A stretch of DNA of 14,099 nucleotides from JAYODZ01 sp965660195 (GTDB lineage: Bacteria; Pseudomonadota; Alphaproteobacteria; RS24). The notes under the pieces were generated by a model. It saw only the letters and a program-made list of their open reading frames with translations, was not told the DNA's origin and made no database searches. Within the stretch, counting starts at the first letter, position 1. Each line of letters starts with the position of its first letter. Location: NCBI GenBank assembly GCA_965660195.1, contig CBFHZM010000046.1, positions 1-14,099 of the forward strand, written 5' to 3'. This document shows positions 6,256 to 14,099 of this stretch, piece after piece. A program made the translations under genes and the position numbers.

Positions 6256-7542
6256 ATGCTAGTAACGAGTTCAGAAGTCATCGACGCTTTGGGCGGAACC
6301 GCGGCCTTAACCGGCCTGTTAGGAGTTGGCCCCTCGGCAATATCGAATTATCGTAAAAATGGATTTCCGGCGCGCGCTGCGCTGATCCTAGCACGACAGT
6401 GCGAGCAACGAGGGCTTGCCGTAGCCTCGGATGTGTTTGGCGTTGCGCTCCCGAACCCAGACGAAAAATGGCGCCGGCAATCAGCAACAGGTACGACAAA
6501 GGACCAACTCACCGCCTTAATTGAGGCAGGTTTTACCCCCTGTGAAACGACAATTTTGCAACCTGCTGACCCTTTTATCGACCTTTTGGGCGAGGAAATG
6601 CGGCGGCGGCTTTTTAGCTTTACCGACCCCCGCGGCGAGAGCTTGTGCTTGCGCCCAGACCTCACGATTCCGACGGCGCAAGCTTATCTCGAGACAGTCG
6701 GTAGTGCGGCCTCTAGCCAGCGGTTATGTTACCAGGGTACGGCCTTTCGCTATCAGCCGCGCGGCGCCGGCAAGCCCGAAGAATTCACCCAACTGGGCTT
6801 TGAGATTTTAAACGGCGCCGAGCCACTAAACGAGGAAATCGAAGTCTTTTGCCTCACTATTGATCTGTTGACCGATTTGGGTGTGACCGAGTTCGAAGTT
6901 TTTGTGAATGATCTCGCACTATTTGAAGCCGCCCTGAACGACCTCGAGTTGACGCCGCGACAGGTCGCGCGATTGAACCGCGCCTATGCTCATGGCGGCA
7001 GTCTCGAGACCACACTCAAGGCCTTACAAAAAACGCCTGAGAGCAAAGCGCGTAGCCTGCCAGCGGATGCGCCCGCAGTCATAATCGGCCGCGATCGCGA
7101 TGAAATTTTGGCGCGATTTGAGGACAAGGAAAACGCGGCCCAAGCGACACCGCTAACAGCAGAAATGGCCGATACAATCCTTAATTTAAGTAAAGTCGCA
7201 TGCTCAGCCATGGCACTGGAGCAGACCCTTAAGCGCCAAGGTCTCGTGATTGGCGATGCGCTTGCGGCACAGCTTGCGCAGTATGAGAAACGCATGACGG
7301 CATTACAGCAGAAATTTACCTCGCGTCCTGCTAATTTTGCCGCTAATCGCGGGCGTAAACTCGCCTATTATACCGGCTTTGTGTTTGAAATTATCGTGCC
7401 ATCGCTCGGCCCACGCCAGACCATTGCCTCGGGCGGTCGCTATGATGCACTCCTGTCTGCCCTTGGCGCGACTAAGCCGATGCCAGCCATCGGTGCGGCG
7501 CTTGCACTCGAGCGCGTGACAGAAGCAGGAGCCAAACTATGA
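6256..7542 (+). CDS. hisZ: ATP phosphoribosyltransferase regulatory subunit with an added N-terminal helix-turn-helix
   Basis: HisZ is a HisRS paralogue without an anticodon-binding domain. It pairs with HisG to form the first enzyme of histidine biosynthesis and carries histidine feedback. The core runs from about residue 82 to 428: LQPADPF at 101-107, CLRPDLTIP at 131-139, a motif-2-like segment (FRYQPRGAGKPEEFTQLGFE, about 164-183), KLAYYTGFVFE at 368-378 in place of HisRS RGLDYYTG, and GGRYD at 393-397. Unusually, residues about 5-62 (SSEVIDALGGTAALTGLLGV, then GPSAISNYRKNGFPARAAL, ending DVFG) have the pattern of a YdaS/Cro-like helix-turn-helix, with GPSAISNYRKNG as the likely recognition helix and DVFG matching the usual end of that family. 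A linker rich in charged residues (about 63-81) joins it to the core. The frame is continuous, the start is fixed by GGAGG, and no in-frame ATG lies between the parts. The stop overlaps hisG by ATGA. Core identity is firm; DNA binding is inferred. Confidence 0.92.
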   Translation: MLVTSSEVIDALGGTAALTGLLGVGPSAISNYRKNGFPARAALILARQCEQRGLAVASDVFGVALPNPDEKWRRQSATGTTKDQLTALIEAGFTPCETTILQPADPFIDLLGEEMRRRLFSFTDPRGESLCLRPDLTIPTAQAYLETVGSAASSQRLCYQGTAFRYQPRGAGKPEEFTQLGFEILNGAEPLNEEIEVFCLTIDLLTDLGVTEFEVFVNDLALFEAALNDLELTPRQVARLNRAYAHGGSLETTLKALQKTPESKARSLPADAPAVIIGRDRDEILARFEDKENAAQATPLTAEMADTILNLSKVACSAMALEQTLKRQGLVIGDALAAQLAQYEKRMTALQQKFTSRPANFAANRGRKLAYYTGFVFEIIVPSLGPRQTIASGGRYDALLSALGATKPMPAIGAALALERVTEAGAKL

Positions 7543-8513
7543 GCCAGCCCTTGATCATTGCCGTGCCGTCAAAAGGACGGTTAGAAGAAAATGTAAACCG
7601 TCTCTTCGCTGAGGCCGATATGCCCTTGCGCCGCGACGGGGCGCGTGGCTATCAAGGCTATATCCGCGAGATTCCCAATATCGAAATCAGCTATCTGTCG
7701 GCCAGCGAAATCGCCACCCGCCTCAAACAAGGCGCAGTCCATTTCGGCGTCACTGGCGAGGATCTGTTGCGCGAAGAAATTCCCGATATGGAGAGCGCGA
7801 TTATGCTGCTAGCGCCACTCGGTTTTGGTCACGCCGATGTCGTCGTGGCGATCCCAGATCTCTGGATCGACGTCACCCATATGAGTGACCTCGCTGAGGT
7901 CGCGGGCGATTTTCGCCAGCGTCACGGCCAACGCCTTCGGGTGGCAACTAAATATATTCACCTCACGCAGGACTTTTTTGCCCGTCACGGCATCACTGAT
8001 TACACGATTGTGCGTAGTTTCGGCGCTACCGAAGGTGCTCCCAGCTCCGGCGCAGCGGAGGCGATTGTCGATATTACATCGACGGGCGCAACGCTCGCCG
8101 CCAATCAACTGCGCGTACCTGATGATGGTACGATCTTAAAAAGTGAAGCGAATTTAGCCGCCTCTCTAACGGCGACATGGTCAGCCGAAGCCCGCGCTGC
8201 AGCGCGGGCGGTATTGCATAGGCTCAGTGCCCGTATGCGCGCACAAACCATGACCGAGCTCGAGTTTAGCATTCCCGGCGGCATCACCCTTGATTGGAAG
8301 CAGCTAGCCCAAGATTTTTCGATTGAGCATCTTGGAGAAACCAACGACACAGCGCTACCGCACAAACTTCTGGTGAAAAATAAAGATGCAACGCGGGTCG
8401 CCGCATGCTTGCATCAGATGGGGGTCTCGCATATTGCATCGCGCGGCGGTACATTTTTCTTCACAGCCCGCAACGAAATCTATGACCGCTTGGCAGCGCG
8501 TCTGCCATCCTAA
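7539..8513 (+). CDS. hisG: ATP phosphoribosyltransferase catalytic subunit, with C-terminal extension
   Basis: HisG joins ATP and PRPP to make phosphoribosyl-ATP, the committed step of histidine biosynthesis. The catalytic part is clear: the N-terminus IAVPSKGRL (7-15), FGVTGEDLL (69-77), and the PRPP-binding signature ATEGAPSSGAAEAIVDITST (163-182) followed by GATLAAN. The start overlaps the end of hisZ by four bases (ATGA), so the two are translationally coupled as partners. The length, 324 residues, is odd. HisZ-dependent short HisG enzymes are usually about 210-230 residues, and the HisZ-independent long form is about 290-300 with an ACT-like regulatory domain. Here about 90 residues (from about 235) follow the catalytic fold, including HKLLVKNKDA, MGVSHIASRGG and TFFFTARNEIY, which could be a small ACT-like alpha-beta unit. 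I cannot tell whether it is the long-form domain or a lineage-specific addition. Confidence 0.95.
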   Translation: MSQPLIIAVPSKGRLEENVNRLFAEADMPLRRDGARGYQGYIREIPNIEISYLSASEIATRLKQGAVHFGVTGEDLLREEIPDMESAIMLLAPLGFGHADVVVAIPDLWIDVTHMSDLAEVAGDFRQRHGQRLRVATKYIHLTQDFFARHGITDYTIVRSFGATEGAPSSGAAEAIVDITSTGATLAANQLRVPDDGTILKSEANLAASLTATWSAEARAAARAVLHRLSARMRAQTMTELEFSIPGGITLDWKQLAQDFSIEHLGETNDTALPHKLLVKNKDATRVAACLHQMGVSHIASRGGTFFFTARNEIYDRLAARLPS

Positions 8514-8533
8514 TCGCGAGCAAGAGGGGGGCC

Positions 8534-9277
8534 ATGGTCGCACTGATAATTGTACTGGCAACGCTAGCGACAGCCTTTATCTCGAGCATTCTGGGTATGG
8601 TCGGTGGGCTCATTCTGATGGGTGTACTCGTGCTTTTACTGCCAGTCGGCCAAGCCATGGTGCTCCACGGCGTTATCCAACTGACCTCAAATGGCTATCG
8701 AGCTTATTTAAATCGGAACGATATCCAATGGCGTTTGTTTATCGGTTTTACTCTTGGTGGCGTGGCAGCGATGGCGTTGCTCGTCTGGGTGAGCTATACG
8801 CCCGACCGCGCCATCGTATTTTTACTTCTCGGCGCCCTGCCGTTTATTGCAACCAGCCTACCAAAACAATTCGCTCTGGATATTACGCGTCCGGGCCTCT
8901 CTATTCCTGCTGGCTTTGTCGTTGTTGTGACCAATCTGCTCGCTGGTGTTGGCGGGCCCTTGCTCGATATTTTCTTCCAACGCGTCCCCTTAACGCGGCA
9001 TCAAGTTGTCGCCACCAAAGCTGTTGCACAATCTTTTGGCCATCTCAGCAAAATTATCTTCTACGGCGGACTAATTGGGACGAGCCCTGGACCGCTGTCC
9101 TTATTGGGCCTTTGCATCATCGCCTCGGTGATCGGCACAACGCTGGGTAAAAAAATTCTCGACCGCATGGAAGATCAGAATTTCTTTACTTGGACGTTAC
9201 GCGTCATGTTGACTGTCGGGGCGATCTTTATCCTGCGCGGCCTGTGGATGATCTGGACACAGAATACGCTCTCCTAG
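8534..9277 (+). CDS. TSUP family (TauE/SafE-like) membrane permease
   Basis: This 247-residue hydrophobic protein has about seven to eight membrane segments and the internally repeated architecture of the TauE/SafE (TSUP) family of putative sulfite, sulfonate or other organic-anion exporters. The first half has SILGMVGGLILMGVLVLL (18-35) and GVIQLTSNGYRAYLNR (46-61). The second half repeats the pattern as LAGVGGPLLDIFF (136-148) and ATKAVAQSFGHLSKIIFYG (160-178). The start at 8534 has a GAGGGGGG ribosome binding site and lies 20 bases after hisG, so it is probably the last gene of the hisZ-hisG operon, although nothing in it points to histidine. The substrate cannot be told from sequence. Its stop codon shares the CTAG palindrome with the stop of the opposing hlyD remnant, a four-base 3' overlap. 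Confidence 0.88.
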   Translation: MVALIIVLATLATAFISSILGMVGGLILMGVLVLLLPVGQAMVLHGVIQLTSNGYRAYLNRNDIQWRLFIGFTLGGVAAMALLVWVSYTPDRAIVFLLLGALPFIATSLPKQFALDITRPGLSIPAGFVVVVTNLLAGVGGPLLDIFFQRVPLTRHQVVATKAVAQSFGHLSKIIFYGGLIGTSPGPLSLLGLCIIASVIGTTLGKKILDRMEDQNFFTWTLRVMLTVGAIFILRGLWMIWTQNTLS

Positions 9278-9940
9278 CGCTCGCGGAAAGCGATCGATGC
9301 CGCCTTGTTAATCGGCGAGAAAATATAGGACAGCACACTCCGCTTTTGCCCCAGTATATTGACGGTCACCCCCATGCCCGGAACAATTTCAACACCTTCC
9401 GCAGACTTCGCGAATTGCGGATTGGGAATTTCGATGATCGTCTCGTAGTAGGGTGGGCGCTTTTCTTCTTGCGTCGTATTCGAGGCAATTTGCCGCACCT
9501 GCCCTTGCATGGCGCCATAAACCGATACATCATAGGCATTTAGTGTGATATTGTCGCGCTGTCCGATATGAACGCCGGCAATATCTTGCGCCAAAACCCG
9601 CGCCCGCACTAAGACAGCTTTTTCATCGGGCACAATTTCAGCCATCAAGGTGCCAGCTTGCACAACGGCACCCAAGGTTTTGACATGCACAGCTGAGATA
9701 ATCCCCGATACTGGCGCGCGGACCATTGCATCATTAACCTTCCCGCGCAATGCTTGCTGCTGCGCGTCGGCTTGCTCGACATCATTGCGGAACTCGGACA
9801 ATTCAGTTGCAGCACGTGCGCGGAATTCGGAAATTGCCGACTCGCGCTCATGTCGACTGCGCTCGGCGGCAATTTTTGCGAGATCATAAGCTCCCTGCGA
9901 CTGCGCTAATTCGGTTTTGCGCGATAACAGCGTCAAGCGC
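9274..9940 (-). pseudogene. 3' half of a HlyD/LapC-type type I secretion adaptor, N-terminus deleted
   Basis: The frame encodes about 222 residues matching only the C-terminal half of HlyD-type periplasmic adaptors, which are normally about 430-450 residues. It starts with the end of the coiled coil (LTLLSRKTELAQSQGAYDLA and a long Glu/Arg/Ala helix). The lipoyl/barrel part follows (VRAPVSGIISAVHV), then the beta-barrel with YDVSVYGAMQGQV, and finally the family C-terminus SYIFSPINKAASIAFRER. The cytoplasmic tail, membrane anchor and first half of the coiled coil are absent. Upstream on the same strand, in a different frame, lies the beginning of a tolC-type gene, so the missing part appears to have been removed by a deletion joining the two genes near 9940. 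The frame can be opened upstream by a GTG at 9999, but that adds residues read out of frame from tolC and has no reason to be used. No stop codons have accumulated, so the loss may be recent. It converges on the TSUP gene with a four-base overlap. Confidence 0.85.
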
Positions 9941-10273
9941 GCTGTTGCCGCCAAACTCATCACCACGGGTGGTTTTGTCGACCATCTTATCGCCGCCACT
10001 TAAGGACATATTGAGCTTTGGATAATAAGCAGTTTTCTCTTGCATAATGCTAAAGCCCGCCTCACAAAAATCTTGTTGGGCTTTGCTCACGCTAGGGTGG
10101 GTACTAATGATTTCCTGCAATTTCGCCAGCGTCGTTAAATTCGACCCGCCATCGCGAGCCTCGACGGCCTCCTGCGCAGCAGCGAGCTGCGGCTACAGCA
10201 CCATTAACACCAAGCCGGATTTCAGCATCATTTTAGAGGAGGATAGTTGAGGTAAGTAAAACTTTTTCAGCAT
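9941..10273 (-). pseudogene. 5' fragment of a TolC-type outer membrane efflux protein with a nonsense codon
   Basis: Reading down from an ATG at 10273 (ribosome binding site GGAGATTGTA) gives a signal-peptide-like start (MLKKFYLPQLSS, then MMLKSGLVLMVL) interrupted by TAG at codon 27 (10195-10193). The frame then continues PQLAAAQEAVEARDGG and the typical N-terminus of mature TolC-family proteins (LAKLQEIISTHPSVSKAQQD, EKTAYYPKLNMSLSGG). Homology stops around 9940, after about 110 codons of an expected 430 or more. Beyond this the DNA encodes the C-terminal half of an HlyD-type adaptor in another frame. The export ATPase normally found with these genes is absent. This is the other end of the same deletion scar. 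The order tolC, then (deleted) ABC transporter, then hlyD on one strand is inferred. The nonsense codon shows the fragment is no longer maintained. Confidence 0.82.
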
Positions 10274-10327
10274 TACAATCTCCATTCGGATCAAATTTCC
10301 CAGCCAAAAGACAAACGTATCGCTATC

Positions 10328-10341
10328 AAGCAATATTGCTT
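10328..10341. repeat. 14-base perfect palindrome upstream of the tolC remnant
   Basis: AAGCAATATTGCTT reads the same on both strands. It lies 55 bases upstream of the dead tolC start, in an AT-rich stretch, and could be the old operator or promoter region of the lost secretion operon. A chance palindrome is possible. Confidence 0.3.
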
Positions 10342-10474
10342 TTTAAAAGTTAACAATCGGCTAATAAATTTTTTTTTGGCTTATTATTTATTTTTTTTAG
10401 TTATGTTTGTTTGTTTTTATTTCGACTTTAGGTTCAGCGTCTTGGTTCTAGCCCTAGCCTAGCTGATCTGCAAG

Positions 10475-10503
10475 AAAAAAAGGCCGCCACGAGGCGGCCT
10501 TTT
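10475..10503 (-). terminator. Rho-independent terminator of groESL
   Basis: On the minus strand the stem AAAAGGCCGCC (10503-10493), a four-base loop and GGCGGCCTTTT (10488-10478) end in a run of seven T residues (10481-10475). The hairpin starts 27 bases after the groEL stop codon. The plus strand has a shorter T-run, so weaker two-way action is possible. Confidence 0.93.
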
Positions 10504-10530
10504 CTAAAAAGCTGGTATGTAACGACAGAT

Positions 10531-12171
<1,641 letters not shown>

Positions 12172-12220
12172 TTTATAACTCTCTTCTTTTCTAGAAATTA
12201 GGGAAAGGGTTCTCGAGCGC

Positions 12221-12508
12221 TTAGCCGATAACGCCCAAAATATCGGACTCTTTCATTATCAGCAGCTCTTGACCATCGACAGTCACTTCACTGCCAGACC
12301 ATTTACCAAACAAAATCTTGTCTTTAACTTTTACGTCGAGGGCAACCAATTTGCCGTCATCGCCGCGCGTACCTGGTCCAACAGCAACCACGACGCCTTG
12401 GGAAGGCTTTTCTTTGGCTGTGTCAGGGATAATGATCCCGCCCGCTGTTTTGGTATCTTCTTCAACACGTTTGACCAGAACCCGGTCGTGCAAAGGACGA
12501 AACTTCAT
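12221..12508 (-). CDS. groES: Co-chaperonin GroES (Hsp10)
   Basis: GroES is the seven-membered lid that closes the GroEL cavity. The protein has 95 residues from the ATG at 12508: MKFRPLHDRVLVKRVEEDTK at the start, the mobile loop KTAGGIIIPDTAKEKPSQG (20-38) with the hydrophobic III that contacts GroEL, VVAVGPG, and a C-terminal part with KWSGSEV and ESDILGVIG. The frame continues upstream to 12568, but that part overlaps the CIRCE element, and the ATG at 12508 has an AAGGAG ribosome binding site. It is the first gene of the groESL operon. Confidence 0.97.
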   Translation of the reverse strand: MKFRPLHDRVLVKRVEEDTKTAGGIIIPDTAKEKPSQGVVVAVGPGTRGDDGKLVALDVKVKDKILFGKWSGSEVTVDGQELLIMKESDILGVIG

Positions 12509-12561
12509 TCTCTCTCTCCTTATTATGGTCCCACTTTCGGAGACACTAAAAAAACCGCTCG

Positions 12562-12588
12562 TTAGCACTCTATATCGTAGAGTGCTAA
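12562..12588. promoter_or_regulatory. CIRCE element, HrcA operator of groESL
   Basis: TTAGCACTC, nine bases, GAGTGCTAA (12562-12570, 12580-12588) is an exact match to the CIRCE consensus. It lies 54 bases upstream of the groES start codon, just downstream of the candidate promoter. HrcA is the known repressor binding CIRCE; its gene is not in this window. Confidence 0.97.
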
Positions 12589-12600
12589 CGTCACGCTTGG

Positions 12601-12629
12601 GAGATAAGAAGCAGGACCGTCCGTGTCAA
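12601..12629 (-). promoter_or_regulatory. Candidate groES promoter
   Basis: On the minus strand a perfect -35 box TTGACA (12629-12624) is followed after 17 bases by TATCTC (12606-12601), or after 16 by TTATCT. Transcription would begin near 12595, so CIRCE would lie across the first transcribed bases, the usual place for HrcA repression. I see no clear heat-shock sigma-32 type -10 (CCCCAT). Confidence 0.7.
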
Positions 12630-12636
12630 GACGGTC
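12615..12636. repeat. 7-base inverted repeat around the groES -35 box
   Basis: GACCGTC (12615-12621) and GACGGTC (12630-12636) are exact reverse complements with 8 bases between them, and TTGACA lies largely in the spacer. On the plus strand a T-run (12643-12650) follows a few bases later, so a weak plus-strand terminator is another reading. An operator for a second regulator is possible. Confidence 0.4.
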
Positions 12637-12727
12637 GTCAGTATTTTTTTAGCTAAAGGTCTGTTTGCGGCAAAATTTATCGAATTTTAGGAAAGTTCTT
12701 GACGCGGAGGCCGCTTAGGCGCCGCGA

Positions 12728-12760
12728 AGAAAAACGGCCAACGCGTAACTGCGTTGGCCG
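12728..12760 (-). terminator. Strong minus-strand terminator without an adjacent gene
   Basis: CGGCCAACGC (12760-12751 on the minus strand), a six-base loop and GCGTTGGCCG (12744-12735) form a perfect 10-pair stem, followed by TTTTTCTT. It is 325 bases beyond the stop of the SDR gene, so it ends either a long 3' untranslated region of that gene or a separate small transcript starting in between. It also insulates the groES promoter, which is on the same strand further down. Confidence 0.88.
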
Positions 12761-13084
12761 CCCGTCCAATTACTTCCAGCGTTCTCGTGATAAAACGCGG
12801 GAGAGCAATACACTCTGATTGAAGCCAAATGTTCGGGGGTCAAACCCTCTCATTTTTTATCAACCAACAAAAACGCAACACTACATTACGCCTACAAACG
12901 CTGTGCATAACCGCTTACCATACGGCGTCCGTGTAATCAGCGATGTCGACTGAAGATCCCTGTTCCGCGCACAATTAACTCCTAAAACTTAAACAAAAAC
13001 AGAACGATACAACCGACGATAGAATTAATTTATTTTTACACCAATAAGTAAAGTTAGTTAATTTCAAAATTTGCTTTTCGAAAG
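12761..13084 (-). other. Gene-free stretch ending in a terminator; possible small RNA region
   Basis: No convincing coding region is visible on either strand in these 324 bases. The part next to the SDR gene (about 12965-13080) is AT-rich. Closer to the terminator the minus strand has short hairpins: GGGT/ACCC near 12835-12847, and a longer one pairing GCGTT with AACGC around 12779-12798. A palindrome, GCTTTTCGAAAGC (13073-13085), touches the SDR stop codon but has no T-tract. It could be a small RNA, a long 3' untranslated region or a decayed gene. I do not recognise a known RNA family. Confidence 0.35.
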
Positions 13085-13849
13085 CTAGGCAATAGTTTGC
13101 CCGCCATCGATAACAAGTTGTTGCCCCGACATATAGGCCCCAGCTGGGCTGGCAAGAAAGACTGCCGCACCAGCAATTTCATCGGGCATACCGATCCGCC
13201 GGAGCGGGGTTGTCGAGGTTGCCTGTTTTAGAATTTCAGGGTTTTCCCATAGCGCTTGGGCGAAATAGGTTTTGATTAAACCTGGAGCGATGGCATTAGC
13301 GCGGACATTATGAGCGCCGTATTCAACAGCAATATTACGCGCCAGCTGGAAGTCAGCGGCCTTTGAAATGGCATAGGTTCCCAATATAGCCGACCCTTTT
13401 AGCCCACCGATTGAAGAAATAATAATGATCGAGCCGTCTTGCCGTTCAACCATTTCTGGCAACACCATATTACATAGCCAGTGATTGGACTTAACGTTGC
13501 TGCTCATAATTTTATCAAAGGCTTCATCGGGGCAATCGGCCGAGGGGCCGAAATACGGATTAATGGCGGCATTGCAAACAACAATATCAATCTGGCCAAA
13601 ATGCGCCCGACTTTGATCAACGAGGTTTTGTAATTGAGCCTTGTCGCCAATATTACATGCCACAGTTAGCGCGCGCCCCGGATATTTGGCATTAATATCA
13701 TTGGTCACAATATCGCAGGCATCACTCTTACGGCTGGAGATCACAACATTCGCCCCGTGATCTGCCATGTGTCTTGCAATCGCTTCGCCAATACCGCGCG
13801 AAGCGCCCGTCACAATAGCGGTTTTACCTGATAAATCAAAAAGTTGCAT
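13085..13849 (-). CDS. Short-chain dehydrogenase/reductase (SDR), classical type
   Basis: This is a 254-residue NAD(P)-dependent oxidoreductase of the classical SDR family, cytosolic and probably tetrameric. The start at 13849 is chosen because AGGAGG lies five bases upstream; the frame continues to 13867 without a better site. The cofactor motif TGASRGIG is at 14-21, with Arg40 in ISSRK after the second strand, which suggests NADP preference. CNAA is at 92-95, the catalytic Asn118 in SSNVKSN, the Ser in IIISSIGG (about 145-146), YxxxK at Tyr159 and Lys163, and the substrate-side PGLIKTYF at 189-196. It ends SGQQLVIDGGQTIA, as is common for FabG-like enzymes. The substrate cannot be assigned: 3-oxoacyl-ACP reductase, a 3-hydroxyacyl-CoA enzyme or a sugar/alcohol dehydrogenase are all compatible. 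It is divergent from the HAD gene at 13999. Confidence 0.92.
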   Translation of the reverse strand: MQLFDLSGKTAIVTGASRGIGEAIARHMADHGANVVISSRKSDACDIVTNDINAKYPGRALTVACNIGDKAQLQNLVDQSRAHFGQIDIVVCNAAINPYFGPSADCPDEAFDKIMSSNVKSNHWLCNMVLPEMVERQDGSIIIISSIGGLKGSAILGTYAISKAADFQLARNIAVEYGAHNVRANAIAPGLIKTYFAQALWENPEILKQATSTTPLRRIGMPDEIAGAAVFLASPAGAYMSGQQLVIDGGQTIA

Positions 13850-13955
13850 GAATTCCTCCTGCGCCAAAAATGAATTTCAGCTAAGTCTAGCGACAATTAT
13901 GATGCTTGACGACTGCTGAATGCATCGGCAGTGTGCGGCATCAGGTCCATCCCTT

Positions 13956-13979
13956 GTGTAATCTGCAAACCAGTTACAC
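13956..13979. promoter_or_regulatory. Inverted repeat in the SDR / HAD-hydrolase divergent region
   Basis: GTGTAA (13956-13961) and TTACAC (13974-13979) are exact reverse complements separated by 12 bases, 20 bases upstream of the HAD gene start. The half-site matches part of the TTTGTGTAA arms upstream of aceA, though in the opposite order. It could be an operator for either divergent gene. The rest of the 149-base gap shows no clear promoter. Confidence 0.35.
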
Positions 13980-13998
13980 CCGAAAGCGAGAGGTTACG

Positions 13999-14099
13999 AT
14001 GTCGCAGACGCCTGTAAAAATGATCGGCGGTCTGGCCAACTTGGCTGAGAGTTATGATGCCCTGATCTGCGATATTTGGGGCGTTTTACATAACGGGAC
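13999..14099 (+). CDS. HAD-superfamily class IIA hydrolase, N-terminal fragment cut by the window edge
   Basis: Only the first 33 codons are present. The start ATG at 13999 follows a GAGAGG ribosome binding site. The sequence ends in CDIWGVLHNG (24-33), where Asp25 is the expected nucleophile of HAD motif I (DxxG). The DIWGVLHNG form is typical of a class IIA HAD group (NagD-like fold) common in alphaproteobacteria. Phosphatase activity is likely, but the substrate is unknown. It is divergent from the SDR gene. Confidence 0.8.
   Translation, partial: MSQTPVKMIGGLANLAESYDALICDIWGVLHNG

Noticed and set aside
8386..9150. 254-codon plus-strand frame overlapping hisG and the permease
   Set aside because: It overlaps two recognisable genes in another frame, and its translation is rich in Cys, Trp, Arg and Ser without family features.
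9274..9999. Treating the hlyD-like frame as an intact gene from the GTG at 9999
   Set aside because: The first 20 residues are out-of-frame tolC DNA, and the protein would lack the membrane anchor and half of the adaptor.
10350..10430. T-rich tracts as an origin or integration site
   Set aside because: This is simple low-complexity sequence without repeated binding boxes, att-like repeats or an adjacent integrase or replication gene.
12808..12870. tRNA or tmRNA 3' end suggested by a GGGGGTC...ACCC stretch followed by CAACCA
   Set aside because: The stem and loop sizes do not fit a T-arm, and no acceptor or anticodon arm can be paired.

Overview
The window looks like chromosomal DNA of a heterotrophic, probably free-living alphaproteobacterium. 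The evidence is the long Pseudomonas-type isocitrate lyase divergent from a short-chain acyl-CoA responsive regulator, a HisRS of the divergent alphaproteobacterial type, a hisZ-hisG pair, a CIRCE-controlled groESL operon with a GGM tail, and the start of a class IIA HAD hydrolase with a DIWGVLHNG motif. Base composition is mixed in the genes and very AT-rich in several intergenic stretches. I cannot name the genus; a marine lineage is only a guess.

Layout. 2-772 (+): the 3' part of an unrecognised multi-pass membrane protein that is open to the left edge. 780-1262 (-): RraA-family aldolase. Its start codon lies two bases behind the terminator of 1303-2907 (-), isocitrate lyase AceA. 3106-4551 (+): ScfR/RamB-type regulator, divergent from aceA, with perfect inverted repeats in the shared promoter region. 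4612-6111 (+): hisS. After an extremely AT-rich leader holding a perfect 9+1+9 palindrome come hisZ (6256-7542), hisG (7539-8513, ATGA overlap) and a TSUP-family permease (8534-9277). On the other strand lie the remains of a type I secretion locus: the 3' half of an hlyD/lapC-type adaptor (9274 to about 9940) joined to the 5' end of a tolC-type gene (about 9941-10273) that also carries a nonsense codon. 10531-12171 and 12221-12508 (-) are groEL and groES, with terminator, CIRCE and promoter. 12589-13084 has no gene but has a strong minus-strand terminator. 13085-13849 (-) is an SDR oxidoreductase, and 13999-14099 (+) is the start of a HAD-family phosphatase.

How the genes work together. AceA and the divergent regulator form a glyoxylate-shunt control unit for growth on acetate and short fatty acids; the RraA-type aldolase downstream may also act on oxo-acids. 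HisS charges tRNA-His, while HisZ and HisG form the first enzyme of histidine biosynthesis. GroES/GroEL are the HrcA-controlled chaperonin.

The most unusual object is HisZ. A well-placed GGAGG fixes its start at 6256, so the protein carries about 60 extra N-terminal residues that read as a YdaS/Cro-like helix-turn-helix, joined by a short linker to the HisRS-like regulatory subunit. With the palindromic AT-rich leader upstream, this suggests a feedback subunit that also binds DNA and may regulate its own hisZG operon. HisG here is also longer (324 residues) than the usual HisZ-dependent short form.
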